The translations under genes were made by a program, and so were the position numbers. 17,265 nucleotides of DNA from Prevotellaceae bacterium (GTDB lineage Bacteria > Bacteroidota > Bacteroidia > Bacteroidales > UBA932), in the NCBI GenBank assembly GCA_031278135.1, contig JAITKY010000031.1, forward strand, positions 1 through 17,265, in the 5' to 3' direction. Each line of letters starts with the position of its first letter. Position 1 is the first letter of the stretch. The notes beneath the pieces were generated by a model, which saw only the letters and a list, made by a program, of their open reading frames with translations, was not told the origin of the DNA and did no database searches. This document shows positions 8,161 through 16,718 of the stretch, in pieces.

Positions 8161-10865
8161 ATGAAAGTTAGAATAGTTTACCTTTTCTTGTTATCGTTAA
8201 TTGTTGTTGGCTGTTCTACAAGCCGTAACACGTATTTCAGTCGTAAGTATCACGATTTGACGGCATATTATAATGTATATTTCAACGGTCGGGAAAGTTT
8301 GAAGCAGGCGTCCAAAAAGGCGGAAGCGATAGAATCGCAAAATTTCGATGAAATATTGCCCGTTTTCGCTTTCGAATACGAACAGGTTGCGGGTTTAGTG
8401 TCCGGAGAAATGCAACGCACTATCGACAAGGGAGATAAAACCGTAACAAAACATTCTATCACTGTCAAACCAAAGAGAAAAAAGAACATGACCAGAGAAC
8501 AGCGAGAATTTTACAACAAGAAAGAATTTAACCGCTTTGTCGATGACGCTCACCTGATTACGGGAAAAGCTCACGCATATATGCACGAATACGCTGTGGC
8601 TGAAGAAAAATTCACTTTTATAACCACCGAATATCCCAAAGAAACAAGCGCTTACGAAGCACAGGCGTTTCTGGCGATCGTACTTGCGCAGGACAAACAA
8701 TATGTCAAAGCTGAAGATTTGTTAGTGTCGCTAACACGAAAAAAAATATTACCCGAAAGATCGAACCTCTGATAAATGAGGCTTTTGCCGATTTGTATAT
8801 CAAGCAGGGAAAATATCAGGAAGCCATTCCTTATTTGGAGAAAGCCCTCAAACGCGCTAAAGGTAAAAATAAAAAAATCCGTTTCCACTTCATTCTGGGA
8901 CAGTTATATCAAAAAACGAATAACAATTCCAAAGCAGTAGAACATTTTGCGAAAGTCCTGAAAAAGAATCCGCCATATCTCACCGCTTTCAGCGCCGAAA
9001 TGGCTATGGCTTACACTTATGATCCTAAAACTCAAAGAGGCAATATCCGTAAAATTCTGGAAAAAGCGTTGAGAAACGAACAAAACGCAAACTATCACGA
9101 CCAGATATATTACGCTTTTGCAAAGTTGGAAGAGACGGAAGGAAATATCCCCGAAGCGATACAGTATTACCGTAAATCCATATCTGCGACGGGTGTCAAT
9201 ACGAGGCAAAAAGGGCTGTCGTATCTGGCTTTGGCTGAATATCATATCAAAGACGGCGACTATGTCAACGCGTACACATGTTACGACAGTTCTGCGATTA
9301 TGCTTGGCGCCGACCATTCGCTGTATGAGGAAGTGTCGTCGAAAGCCGGTAAATACAGGAAGTTAGCCCTAAATATGAAAATCGTAGAACGTGAAGACGG
9401 TTTGCAGAAACTTGCAAATATGTCGCAGGAAGATTTGGACAACTTGATAGACGAAAGAATACAACAGGCTGAAAACGAAAATAAAAGAATCGCCGAAGAA
9501 CAAACGCGATTAGAAAAGTTAAAAGCAGATATCGATGCGCAATCATCTCAGGGACAATGGTATTTCTATAATCCGACATCGCTCGAACTCGGTAAGACCG
9601 ATTTCGAAATGAGATGGGGACAACGAAAACTCGAAGATAACTGGCGGCGTAAAAACAAGGGAATACAGGCGCAACCGGAATATGATTTCGAGTTGGAAGA
9701 GGAAACAGCAGATGTTACACAGCCGGATGTAACCGATAAGGAAGCGTTTATGGCAAATATTCCGCAAACCGACGAAGCAAAAAAAGCCTCGAACGAAAAA
9801 ATCGTGACTGCAATGTTCAACATCGGTGAAGCATACAGGGACGACTTGAACGACCCCGTAAAAGCAGCCGGAGAGTTCGAGAATCTAATCCAGCGTTTTC
9901 CCGGCAACAGTCTTTTGGCTGAGACATACGTCGCTTTGTATGAAATTTATACGAAAACCGGCGACAGCAACAAAGCCGGATATTATAAAAACCTGATGTT
10001 GCAAAATTATCCCGATAATCCGAAAGTCCTTGCAGCTACCGACCCCGGATATACCGGCAGAGTCAAAGCACAGGAAGCCTCGGAAGAAAACGATTACTAT
10101 ACTGCTCTAAATTATTACACATCGAACAGATTTGCCGATGCCTACAAAGCCTCGTCGAACGGATTGACAAAATATCCTTCGGGAAGACTTGTCCCGCAGT
10201 TTACATTGCTCAAAACATTGACCGATAATTACAACGGCGATATCGTCAGATACAGGACGGCGCTCGAAGACATCGTGAAAAAATACCCCGCCAACACAGC
10301 GGCAACTTATGCGCAGAGCGTACTGAACGACCTCGAAAAATCGGAATTTAAGTGGATTACTGAACCGAAACCGACTGAAACGAAGGATGTTGCACAACAA
10401 ACGACCGCAAGCCAACAATCACAGTCCGAACAGAAAATCATAGCGGGGACAACACCAAAATATTTTATCCAATTCAACAAACAAGTGGCAAGTACAATAA
10501 AATCACGATATTCCATCGACGACGGCGCTCATGCTTTTGTAGTGATTACCGACGCCAAAGTGAATATGAACAGATTGCGATTCAATATATTGTCGTTCAA
10601 TACAACTAATTATATCGAAGAAAACTATGATGTCAAGATCGCGGATTTTGCCGATAACAAGATGATAATCATGACGAAAATCAAAGACAGAGAAACGGCA
10701 ATCGAGTTTTTCAATCAAATATCCAACGACAAAAAGGTATTTAGCAATCTGATTGTCAATGATTATGTTTCGTTTATAATCCTCGAATCGAATCTTGAAT
10801 TGATGCGTAGCGGAACGTCTTTTTTGGATTATGTCGATTTTTTTAACAAAGTATATACGTTTTAG
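8161..10865 (+). pseudogene. porW: PorW/SprE-like TPR lipoprotein of type IX secretion, split by a frameshift
   Basis: The product is a TPR lipoprotein like SprE/PorW, which links the type IX secretion motor to the outer-membrane translocon in Bacteroidetes. The N-terminus MKVRIVYLFLLSLIVVGCST has a lipobox with C18, followed by the family-typical TAYYNVYFNGRESLKQA. TPR-type helices follow (QGKYQEAIPYLEKALKRA, then NNNSKAVEHFAKVLKKNP), and the C-terminal domain (GAHAFVVITDAKVNMNRLRF, later ending FLDYVDFFNKVYTF) fits the family. The first frame stops at TGA 8770-8772. The second is open from the A8 run at 8739-8746 through IEPLINEAFADLYIKQ to TAG 10863-10865. One additional A (A9) gives an intact protein of about 901 residues, normal for the family. 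The break may be a sequencing error, a real mutation, or a slippage site that still allows some full-length product. nth follows 22 bases later. Confidence 0.8.
8739..8746 (+). other. A8 homopolymer at the PorW/SprE frameshift
   Basis: Eight consecutive A bases mark the point where the two halves of the PorW-like frame separate. Nine A (or six) would keep one frame reading LTRKKNITRKIEPLINEAF across the junction. Runs of this length are known to allow polymerase slippage in replication or transcription. Confidence 0.8.
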
Positions 10866-10887
10866 ATGACTAAATTATTTCCGACAA

Positions 10888-11532
10888 ATGGATACGAATG
10901 AGCGATTTAAGAACGTTATGAACTGGTTCAGAACAAATGTGCCGGTAGCCGAAACGGAACTGCATTACAAAAATCCGTATCAACTGATTGTTGCAGTGAT
11001 TTTATCGGCGCAATGTACTGATAAAAGGGTCAATATCGTAACAAAAGAATTTTTCAAAAAGTATCCTGTGGTTGAATCGTTGTCGAAAGCGGATGTATCG
11101 GACATTTTCGAGTTGATAAAGTCGGTTTCGTATCCTAATAACAAGTCGAAACATTTGTTGGGAATGGCGAAAATGTTGGTAAATGAGTTTAACAGCGAGG
11201 TCCCCGACAATATCAACGATTTGCAAAAACTGCCGGGAGTAGGACGTAAAACTGCGAATGTCATTGTTTCCGTTGTGTTTAAGAAACCGGCAATGGCTGT
11301 CGATACTCACGTGTTCAGGGTTGCCGAAAGAGTTGGGTTGGCTGTCGATTCCAAAACGCCTTTCGAAACAGAAAAACAATTGGTTAAGGGTATTCCCGAA
11401 CAGGATTTGCCTGTAGCGCATCACTGGCTGATCCTACATGGAAGATATGTTTGCACCGCCCGTAAACCGAAATGTCCCGAATGTGGAATCAAAGATTATT
11501 GTAAATATTATGCTAAAATAAATGAATCATGA
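10888..11532 (+). CDS. nth: Endonuclease III (DNA glycosylase/AP lyase)
   Basis: Nth removes oxidised pyrimidines from DNA and cuts the resulting abasic site, starting base excision repair. The 214-residue length is standard. The helix-hairpin-helix motif LPGVGRKTANVI carries the catalytic lysine K121, and MAVDTHVFRV carries the catalytic aspartate D139. The [4Fe-4S] cluster ligands are C189, C196, C199 and C205 in the exact C-x6-C-x2-C-x5-C spacing. It begins 22 bases after the PorW-like gene and its stop overlaps the start of the DUF2461 gene (ATGA at 11529-11532), so the three are probably one transcript. All key residues are present. Confidence 0.97.
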   Translation: MDTNERFKNVMNWFRTNVPVAETELHYKNPYQLIVAVILSAQCTDKRVNIVTKEFFKKYPVVESLSKADVSDIFELIKSVSYPNNKSKHLLGMAKMLVNEFNSEVPDNINDLQKLPGVGRKTANVIVSVVFKKPAMAVDTHVFRVAERVGLAVDSKTPFETEKQLVKGIPEQDLPVAHHWLILHGRYVCTARKPKCPECGIKDYCKYYAKINES

Positions 11533-12200
11533 ATAAGGAAATATTTGAGTTTCTGTCCGATCTGGAAAGAAACAACAACAGAGAGTGGTTTGCTCAAAAT
11601 AAAAAAAGATATGAAGACGTCAAAAAAACACTCGAACGATTTGTCACACAATTGATACTGAACATCAATTCTTTCGATCCGAGCATCGATATACAGGACG
11701 CCTCAAAAACTTTTTTCAGAATCTACAGGGACACCCGTTTCTCGTTGAACAAAGACCCGTACAAAATTAATTTCGGTTCGATAATTGTCCCCGAAAGTTA
11801 CAGACATTCATGCGAATATCCGGCATATTACCTGCATCTGCAAAACAACGAAAATCTTATTTCGATGGGTATCTATATGCCGGGACCGCAGGTGATGAAG
11901 ATGGTACGCAGGGCAATAGACGAAGATTTCGAGACTTTTTCGGAAACAGTCGCAAAACTCGAAAACAGTTTCGGCGGAATGTTGCACGGAGCCGAAGATT
12001 CGTTGAAACGTGTCCCGCCGGGATTCGACAAAAACAGCCCCGCCGCTGAATACCTCAAACTGAAAAACTTTTACGTTTTCAAGGAGTTTACGAACGAAGA
12101 AGTACTTAAAAACGATTTCCTCGATAAAATAACTTCACTGTATAAAGATAGTTACGAACTGAAAGAATGGTTCGCAAAAGTTATTTTGCCCACAGATTAA
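11529..12200 (+). CDS. DUF2461 domain protein
   Basis: This 223-residue soluble protein belongs to the DUF2461 / TIGR02453 family, which has no established biochemical role. Family signatures are the N-terminal LERNNNREWFAQNKKRYEDV and the central RIYRDTRFSLNKDPYK, followed by YYLHLQ and a GIYMPGPQVMKMVR segment. There is no signal peptide or membrane segment, so it should be cytoplasmic. The ATG overlaps the nth stop codon (ATGA), indicating translational coupling. It is the last gene of the rightward transcript and faces the DUF4294 gene convergently. Coupling to a DNA-repair gene is suggestive but does not show a role in repair. Confidence 0.88.
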   Translation: MNKEIFEFLSDLERNNNREWFAQNKKRYEDVKKTLERFVTQLILNINSFDPSIDIQDASKTFFRIYRDTRFSLNKDPYKINFGSIIVPESYRHSCEYPAYYLHLQNNENLISMGIYMPGPQVMKMVRRAIDEDFETFSETVAKLENSFGGMLHGAEDSLKRVPPGFDKNSPAAEYLKLKNFYVFKEFTNEEVLKNDFLDKITSLYKDSYELKEWFAKVILPTD

Positions 12201-12329
12201 CTTGAACGAACAATCCAGGAAAATACGGAGCTGACAATGTCTTCTCCCGAACGCCCTTTCGACCTCTTCCGAACTTTTACGTCCAGGACACGAAGGGAAT
12301 CTGTCGTTTAAGGACGTGACATTCATTTC
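12201..12329. other. Convergent intergenic region without a clear terminator
   Basis: This 129-base gap separates two convergent genes, where a bidirectional terminator would be expected. Only a weak inverted repeat is visible (ACGTCC at 12279-12284 with GGACGT at 12312-12317, 27 bases apart), without a T run. I see no gene. Confidence 0.4.
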
Positions 12330-12914
12330 TTATTTTGCGAACATACTGTAATACACATCATCGAAAGTTTTGTTTTCGCACATTAGCACAAGTTCTTCGA
12401 GGATTTTATCGTCGCCGTGTTTATCGTATTGTGTTTTGAGGTTGTTTCCGAACAGTCGAGCCACGCCTTGCCAGAAAACCGCTTTGAAACCGCCTTTAAA
12501 TTCTTTCAACACCGAATATGACGTTTTACCTGTTTCTCTGTCTATCAGTTTGATGAGCATACGTCCCTGCGAGATTGTCAAGTTTTTCAGAGGTGTCTCA
12601 AATTCGGAAAAGAGTTCTTTTTCGAGTTGTTTGATTATCGTTTTTTTCTCTTTGTCGCTACCGGCGAGTTTGTATTTGGCGTCCAATTCTATCATCTTGT
12701 TTTTAGCGATTTGCGAATAAGGATAGACCTTTTTCAAGTTATACACCATTCGCCGGTATTTTCGATAATCTTTTTTGTTTTTCCAATGAACGATATATAC
12801 AGGAGGCAGTGTTTCGATGTAAATTGTGTCGTCATATTGCGGAAAAAACTCTGCCTTCACGTCAAGCACATTGACGATAAATATAAATAAAACAACCAGC
12901 CTCCTATACATCAC
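12330..12914 (-). CDS. DUF4294 protein, exported
   Basis: This 194-residue protein belongs to DUF4294, a family of unknown function found in Bacteroidetes. The N-terminus MMYRRLVVLFIFIVNVLDVKA is a signal peptide, so the mature protein is probably periplasmic. Family-typical segments are YIETLPPVYIVHWKNKKDYR, the basic YRRMVYNLKKVYPYSQIAK, and ISQGRMLIKLIDRETGKTSY. A glycine-aromatic patch (GGFKAVFWQGVARLFG) lies near the C-terminus. It starts 3 bases after the stop of the GH172 gene and must be translated from the same message as that gene and the guanylyltransferase. Either of the first two Met codons could be the start. Its function is unknown. Confidence 0.85.
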   Translation of the reverse strand: MMYRRLVVLFIFIVNVLDVKAEFFPQYDDTIYIETLPPVYIVHWKNKKDYRKYRRMVYNLKKVYPYSQIAKNKMIELDAKYKLAGSDKEKKTIIKQLEKELFSEFETPLKNLTISQGRMLIKLIDRETGKTSYSVLKEFKGGFKAVFWQGVARLFGNNLKTQYDKHGDDKILEELVLMCENKTFDDVYYSMFAK

Positions 12915-12917
12915 CCG

Positions 12918-13940
12918 TTACCATTGATAAAGCCAGACATAAGTTGTATAGCGGGTTTTTGGCGGGTCGTGCACAACATGTCCATCGACATGAATCTCCC
13001 CTACTCTATTGGTTAAACGAAGACCATTTTGAAAAAAGACAGGGTCTTCGTCGTGAAAACGATATGCAGAAAATTCATTCTCTTCTGTGTCGAGGTGCGT
13101 CAATCCTGCCACGTTAGTATAATAACGTCCTCTGTTGAAATAGTATGTTCCAAAGAAATAATCTTCCAATCCTGAGGAAAGCAACAGAGTATCTTTACCT
13201 TCGTTGAAATATGCGCGGATACAGGCTTCCATGTAACTTAAATCTTTCCATCGCACTTCGTGCGGAGGCGTACGCAAACCTTTGGCGGCGATTGTTACGA
13301 GAAACATCGCTCCTTTGCCTTTAACGTTGCACATATCGAACTCGGTAAGCGGATCAAACTCTTTGTTTTCGAGTTTATACAGTTTCAACCGCACATTGTC
13401 GGGCAATTGCACTCCTCCAAGCACTACCGGCAAACTTTCCGTACCGCGAACGATCCACCAAAAGAGCGGATTATCGGGCGATTCGGAATTCAATTGGGCT
13501 GTTACTTTTATTTCTTTTCCGAAAGGAATACGAAATGTATTGTAAACACCGCTTGGCGATCCGGTTTTGCCCATTTTGTCGGCTGTCCATGGGGCATGAC
13601 TGTCGTTAAAACCAATTCCATGACCCAGAAACAGTTCCATATCAATCGACGGCACAGTTTCGCCATCGACATAAATTCTGATGACAGTCTGTTCGTAACC
13701 TTTGAAATCACCTCCAAACCACATATGCGTCAAAGCGCCCTTTCCCCTGTGATGCAGAAGAACCGTTTCGTTGCCTTTTGTCAGTACCGCAAGCTCCTTT
13801 CCGATAGAGCCAAAAGTTTTCAAATTGCCAATAGAAATTTTTTGGGCAATTGCCGTTCCCTCTAATAACACGAAAATCAACAATGTAATTAATAATAATT
13901 TGATTTTTGTCATATTTATATTTGATTTAATTTTCATCAT
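12918..13940 (-). CDS. GH172 (DUF2961) family exported glycosidase
   Basis: The 340-residue product fits DUF2961, now glycoside hydrolase family 172, which includes difructose-anhydride synthase/hydrolases and arabinofuranosidases that form oligomeric beta-jelly-roll enzymes. An exported location is indicated by a hydrophobic signal segment (KLLLITLLIFVLLEGTAIAQ, cleaved about residue 32). Conserved features are HMWFGGD near residue 75, SSGLEDYFFGTYYF with E259, and YRFHDEDPVFF with E298; E259 is a likely catalytic acid. The longest start (13940) overlaps the guanylyltransferase stop as ATGATG with TGA embedded. The Met at 13913, preceded by an A/T-rich leader, would give a more standard signal peptide and is an alternative. 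Its substrate (arabinofuranoside or fructofuranoside) cannot be read from the sequence. Confidence 0.83.
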   Translation of the reverse strand: MMKIKSNINMTKIKLLLITLLIFVLLEGTAIAQKISIGNLKTFGSIGKELAVLTKGNETVLLHHRGKGALTHMWFGGDFKGYEQTVIRIYVDGETVPSIDMELFLGHGIGFNDSHAPWTADKMGKTGSPSGVYNTFRIPFGKEIKVTAQLNSESPDNPLFWWIVRGTESLPVVLGGVQLPDNVRLKLYKLENKEFDPLTEFDMCNVKGKGAMFLVTIAAKGLRTPPHEVRWKDLSYMEACIRAYFNEGKDTLLLSSGLEDYFFGTYYFNRGRYYTNVAGLTHLDTEENEFSAYRFHDEDPVFFQNGLRLTNRVGEIHVDGHVVHDPPKTRYTTYVWLYQW

Positions 13941-15031
13941 AAAAAATCGACTCCATTGCCCGCCAATACGTCCGAAATTGTCTGTTTGATAACATCTTCA
14001 TTATTTCGCGGACAAATCATGAGAACATCAGTTGTATCGACAACAAGATAATTGTTCAATCCTTTGACGACCACCAGTTTATTGATATTCTCCGAATCAA
14101 TCATACTGTTGGAAACGTCGGAGAGATAAGTCCTTGCATTTTTTACAGCATTACCAGCTTTGTCCTTGTCGAGTTGCAGATACAGAGAATTCCATGTCCC
14201 GACATCCGACCATCCGAAATCGGCAGCAAAAACGAACACATTTTCAGCCTTTTCCATCACGCCGTAATCGATCGATATATTGTAGCAATGCGAATATGCC
14301 TCGAAGATAAAGTTTTCTTCCTCAGGCGTATCATATTTATCCATGCCTTTCGCAAATATGTCCGCTATATCGGGCAAATAGACGGATAACGCTTTTTGGA
14401 TGGCATTAAGACTCCAGATGAAGATTCCGGAATTCCAGTAAAACTCGCCGCTTTCGACAAACACTTTTGCTGTATCAATGTCGGGTTTTTCGGTGAAAGT
14501 CCGTACCTTACAGACGGTATCCTTACATCCCGGAGCGTCGTTTTTTTCGATTTGGATATATCCGTATCCTGTTTCGGGACGTGTCGGTTTCAAACCTACG
14601 GTAACGAGCGCATCGCTGTTTTCGGCGTATGCCAAACCGTTGAGCATCACTTCCAAAAACAGGGTGTCGTTGAAAATAATGTGATCCGAAGGAGTGACGA
14701 TAACCTTTGCCTCAGGGTTCTTTTTCAACAGTTTGTATGTCGCGTAAGCGATACAGGGAGCGGTATTTCGCCTCATCGGCTCGCATAGCACCTGACTTTC
14801 GTTGATTTCCGGTATTTCGTCCAACACCAGATTTTTGTAATCCGTTCCTGTTACGACAAGAAAATTTTGCGCAGGGATAATTCTTGAAAAACGCTCGTAA
14901 GTCTGTCGAATAAACGTTTTCCCGACGCCAAGAATGTCGAGGAATTGTTTTGGTTTTTTCGTTCTACTCAGGGGCCAGAACCGGCTTCCGATTCCCCCCG
15001 CCATGATTATACAATAGTCATTTTTATTCAT
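13937..15031 (-). CDS. manC: Mannose-1-phosphate guanylyltransferase
   Basis: The enzyme makes GDP-mannose from mannose-1-phosphate and GTP in the cytoplasm, supplying mannose and fucose for surface polysaccharides and glycoproteins. At 364 residues it is the short, single-domain form without the C-terminal isomerase domain found in bifunctional ManC/AlgA. Motifs: AGGIGSRFWPLSRTKKPKQF at 11-30 (nucleotide-binding signature), VTPSDHII at 112-119, FTEKPD at 179-184, YWNSGIFIW at 199-206, and FGWSDVGTWNSL at 272-283. A promoter-like element lies between this gene and the Ehr-like gene upstream. The stop overlaps the start of the GH172 gene, so GDP-mannose supply and the two exported proteins share one message. 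Confidence 0.94.
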   Translation of the reverse strand: MNKNDYCIIMAGGIGSRFWPLSRTKKPKQFLDILGVGKTFIRQTYERFSRIIPAQNFLVVTGTDYKNLVLDEIPEINESQVLCEPMRRNTAPCIAYATYKLLKKNPEAKVIVTPSDHIIFNDTLFLEVMLNGLAYAENSDALVTVGLKPTRPETGYGYIQIEKNDAPGCKDTVCKVRTFTEKPDIDTAKVFVESGEFYWNSGIFIWSLNAIQKALSVYLPDIADIFAKGMDKYDTPEEENFIFEAYSHCYNISIDYGVMEKAENVFVFAADFGWSDVGTWNSLYLQLDKDKAGNAVKNARTYLSDVSNSMIDSENINKLVVVKGLNNYLVVDTTDVLMICPRNNEDVIKQTISDVLAGNGVDFL

Positions 15032-15064
15032 TTAGTATATTATTTTTAAATTATTATCATCGGG

Positions 15065-15094
15065 CAAAGGTAATGAAAAATCTATAAATCGAAA
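15065..15094 (-). promoter_or_regulatory. Probable promoter for manC
   Basis: On the minus strand TACCTTTG (15072 down to 15065) matches TAnnTTTG. The -33 element is only approximate (TTTCG near 15094-15090), with spacing about 18. It lies 34 bases before the manC ATG and partly within the 3' end of the upstream gene. Confidence 0.45.
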
Positions 15095-16587
15095 CCGCAG
15101 TACGAAAGATTGAAACTTTTGTTGCATATCGGGAAATCCGAAATGTCCTGATTTCTGACCGCCAAAGCAAGTCCGAACCAGTTGTGCAGCGAGGGATCTT
15201 TTATCTTGTAAAACGATATTTCGCCCGACGAACCGGTTATGATACTGTGACATACCTCTCCGCGCCATCCTTCGGTCAACGAAAAACACAATTGACAGGG
15301 TTTCAACGATGGACTGTATACGGGCAATTCGGGCAACGAAGAATCTGTTGTGATTATCTGTTCGAGCGCATCTAAAAAGATGTTTATCAACGCGTACGAC
15401 TGCTCGATTTCCGACATTCGCTGTTTCAGACGCGATAAAATGTCGCCCGCTTTTTCGACGGTTATCTCATTGGCTTTATGACGGTAATACTGAAACGGGT
15501 GCGATTTGCGAACATCTCTTTCGAGACCCGACGCTCTTGCCGATAAACCCGTCAGACCGGCAAGTACAGCCTGTTCGCCGGTTACGATTCCAACATCTTC
15601 GAAACGCGCCAGCAAACTCGGCAACGAAAGCAGTTTTTTCGCAATATCGCGATAGCGGCTCACGGTTTCGAGAAGATTGTCACGTATTTTGATGCATATC
15701 AATTTATCGACAGGATAATTTGTTCCGCACGGACGAATCAATCCTTTTGCAAACCTATTACCACACCACATCTGCAATGTGTTGATTACAATCGTCCTGA
15801 GCGCTTCGCACGAAACCTGTCCCAGCTGGTATGCAACATCGAGACATAAAGCCGACGTGTCGCCAACATGTATCGCTATCCTCTCCAATTCCAGCGCTAT
15901 ACAGCGTTCTAACTGCAATCTGCGGTCGGGAACAAAACCCGACAACGCTTCGATTGCCGACACGTAAGCAAGCGAATGAGCCACAACCGAATCGCCCGCA
16001 ATGCTTTCCGAAAGCAGCATTTTTCTGAGATCCGGAATGCCCTGCATCATATTTTCGATACCGCGATGCTGATATCCGAGAACAATTTCGAGATGCAACA
16101 CTTTTTCGCCTTCGCAAATAAACCTGAAATGTCCCGGTTCGATTATTCCCGCATGTATCGGACCGACTCCAACCTCGTGTAATTCATCGCTTTCTATCGA
16201 GAAAAAGGGATAATTGTCCGGAACTTTTTCTTTGTCGTATCTGTCGGACGAATACCGTACGGGTTTCAGCCATGGATGATTTACAAACCGGATGCCATAT
16301 TGCTCATGTATTTCTCTTTCGAAGATATGAAGATGATTATGAACGGGTACAAAAGATTCAATCTCGTCCGTAAGCCCGGTTTTTGTCGCCTGCACGTCGA
16401 TATCTTGCGAAAAATCGTTGGCTATTCCGCAAAAAAAAGAATACGAATTTTCGTCCCTGACTGCAAAATATGCTATGCAATGAGCGCCTTCTGCGGTCAA
16501 GAGCTCCGATACGGTCGCATGAAAATCTTCTTGCGATAGAAAAGTAATATCTTTAATATCAAGCGATATGTTGTTTTTTGTCTTCAT
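15082..16587 (-). CDS. Ehr / hydrogenase-4-like fused large subunit (NuoC-NuoD type) lacking nickel cysteines
   Basis: The 501-residue protein fuses a NuoC-like N-terminal domain (FEREIHEQYGIRFVNHPW, residues 89-106) to a NuoD / [NiFe]-hydrogenase large-subunit domain (HLEIVLGYQHRGIE, 165-178; IRPCGTNYPVD, 284-294). This is the layout of HyfG/HycE in group 4 hydrogenases. The C-terminus ends SFNLSYCGFDL rather than in the complex I NuoD form. Both nickel-binding CxxC motifs are absent: the RVCGIC site reads SIAGDS at 195-200, and the DPCxxC site is replaced by a serine/glycine pair. This matches energy-converting-hydrogenase-related (Ehr) complexes, so hydrogen activation is unlikely. The first ATG at 16587 is chosen because the upstream TTG at 16611 falls inside the promoter. 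No partner subunits are in the window. The family is fairly sure; the reaction is unknown. Confidence 0.8.
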   Translation of the reverse strand: MKTKNNISLDIKDITFLSQEDFHATVSELLTAEGAHCIAYFAVRDENSYSFFCGIANDFSQDIDVQATKTGLTDEIESFVPVHNHLHIFEREIHEQYGIRFVNHPWLKPVRYSSDRYDKEKVPDNYPFFSIESDELHEVGVGPIHAGIIEPGHFRFICEGEKVLHLEIVLGYQHRGIENMMQGIPDLRKMLLSESIAGDSVVAHSLAYVSAIEALSGFVPDRRLQLERCIALELERIAIHVGDTSALCLDVAYQLGQVSCEALRTIVINTLQMWCGNRFAKGLIRPCGTNYPVDKLICIKIRDNLLETVSRYRDIAKKLLSLPSLLARFEDVGIVTGEQAVLAGLTGLSARASGLERDVRKSHPFQYYRHKANEITVEKAGDILSRLKQRMSEIEQSYALINIFLDALEQIITTDSSLPELPVYSPSLKPCQLCFSLTEGWRGEVCHSIITGSSGEISFYKIKDPSLHNWFGLALAVRNQDISDFPICNKSFNLSYCGFDL

Positions 16588-16608
16588 TTTATCTATCTTA
16601 ATCGAATG

Positions 16609-16641
16609 CAAATATACAATTTATCTACAGATTAATCCAAA
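16609..16641 (-). promoter_or_regulatory. Strong Bacteroidetes promoter for the Ehr-like gene
   Basis: On the minus strand TTTG (16641-16638), a 21-base spacer and TATATTTG (16616-16609) match the Bacteroidetes promoter at both elements. The transcript would start about 15-20 bases before the ATG at 16587, which rules out the upstream TTG start. The spacer holds, on the plus strand, a one-mismatch copy of the opening of the neighbouring repeat unit (16621-16633). Confidence 0.7.
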
Positions 16642-16680
16642 ATGAAATGTGTGAGTTCCCATGGGTGTACAACAAAATTC

Positions 16681-16713
16681 CCTTTTCCCAGATTTGTGTA
16701 AATCTGTGGATCC
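16681..16713. repeat. Degenerate half unit at the edge of the array
   Basis: The stretch CAGATTTGTGTAAATCTGTGG (within 16689-16709, written here only as its ends CAGATTTG and ATCTGTGG) keeps the right-arm sequence of the repeat but lacks the full left arm. It marks the decayed border of the tandem array. Confidence 0.7.
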
Positions 16714-16718
16714 TTTTA

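Noticed and set aside
8773..10865. The second PorW-like frame as an independent gene beginning near 8793
   Set aside because: The codon at 8793 is TTG inside a conserved stretch (EAFADLYIKQ), with no ATG, leader or signal peptide; it is the continuation of the gene that starts at 8161.
12135..12326. 63-residue minus-strand frame across the convergent gap
   Set aside because: It runs antisense into the DUF2461 gene, has no recognisable motif and has no start context.
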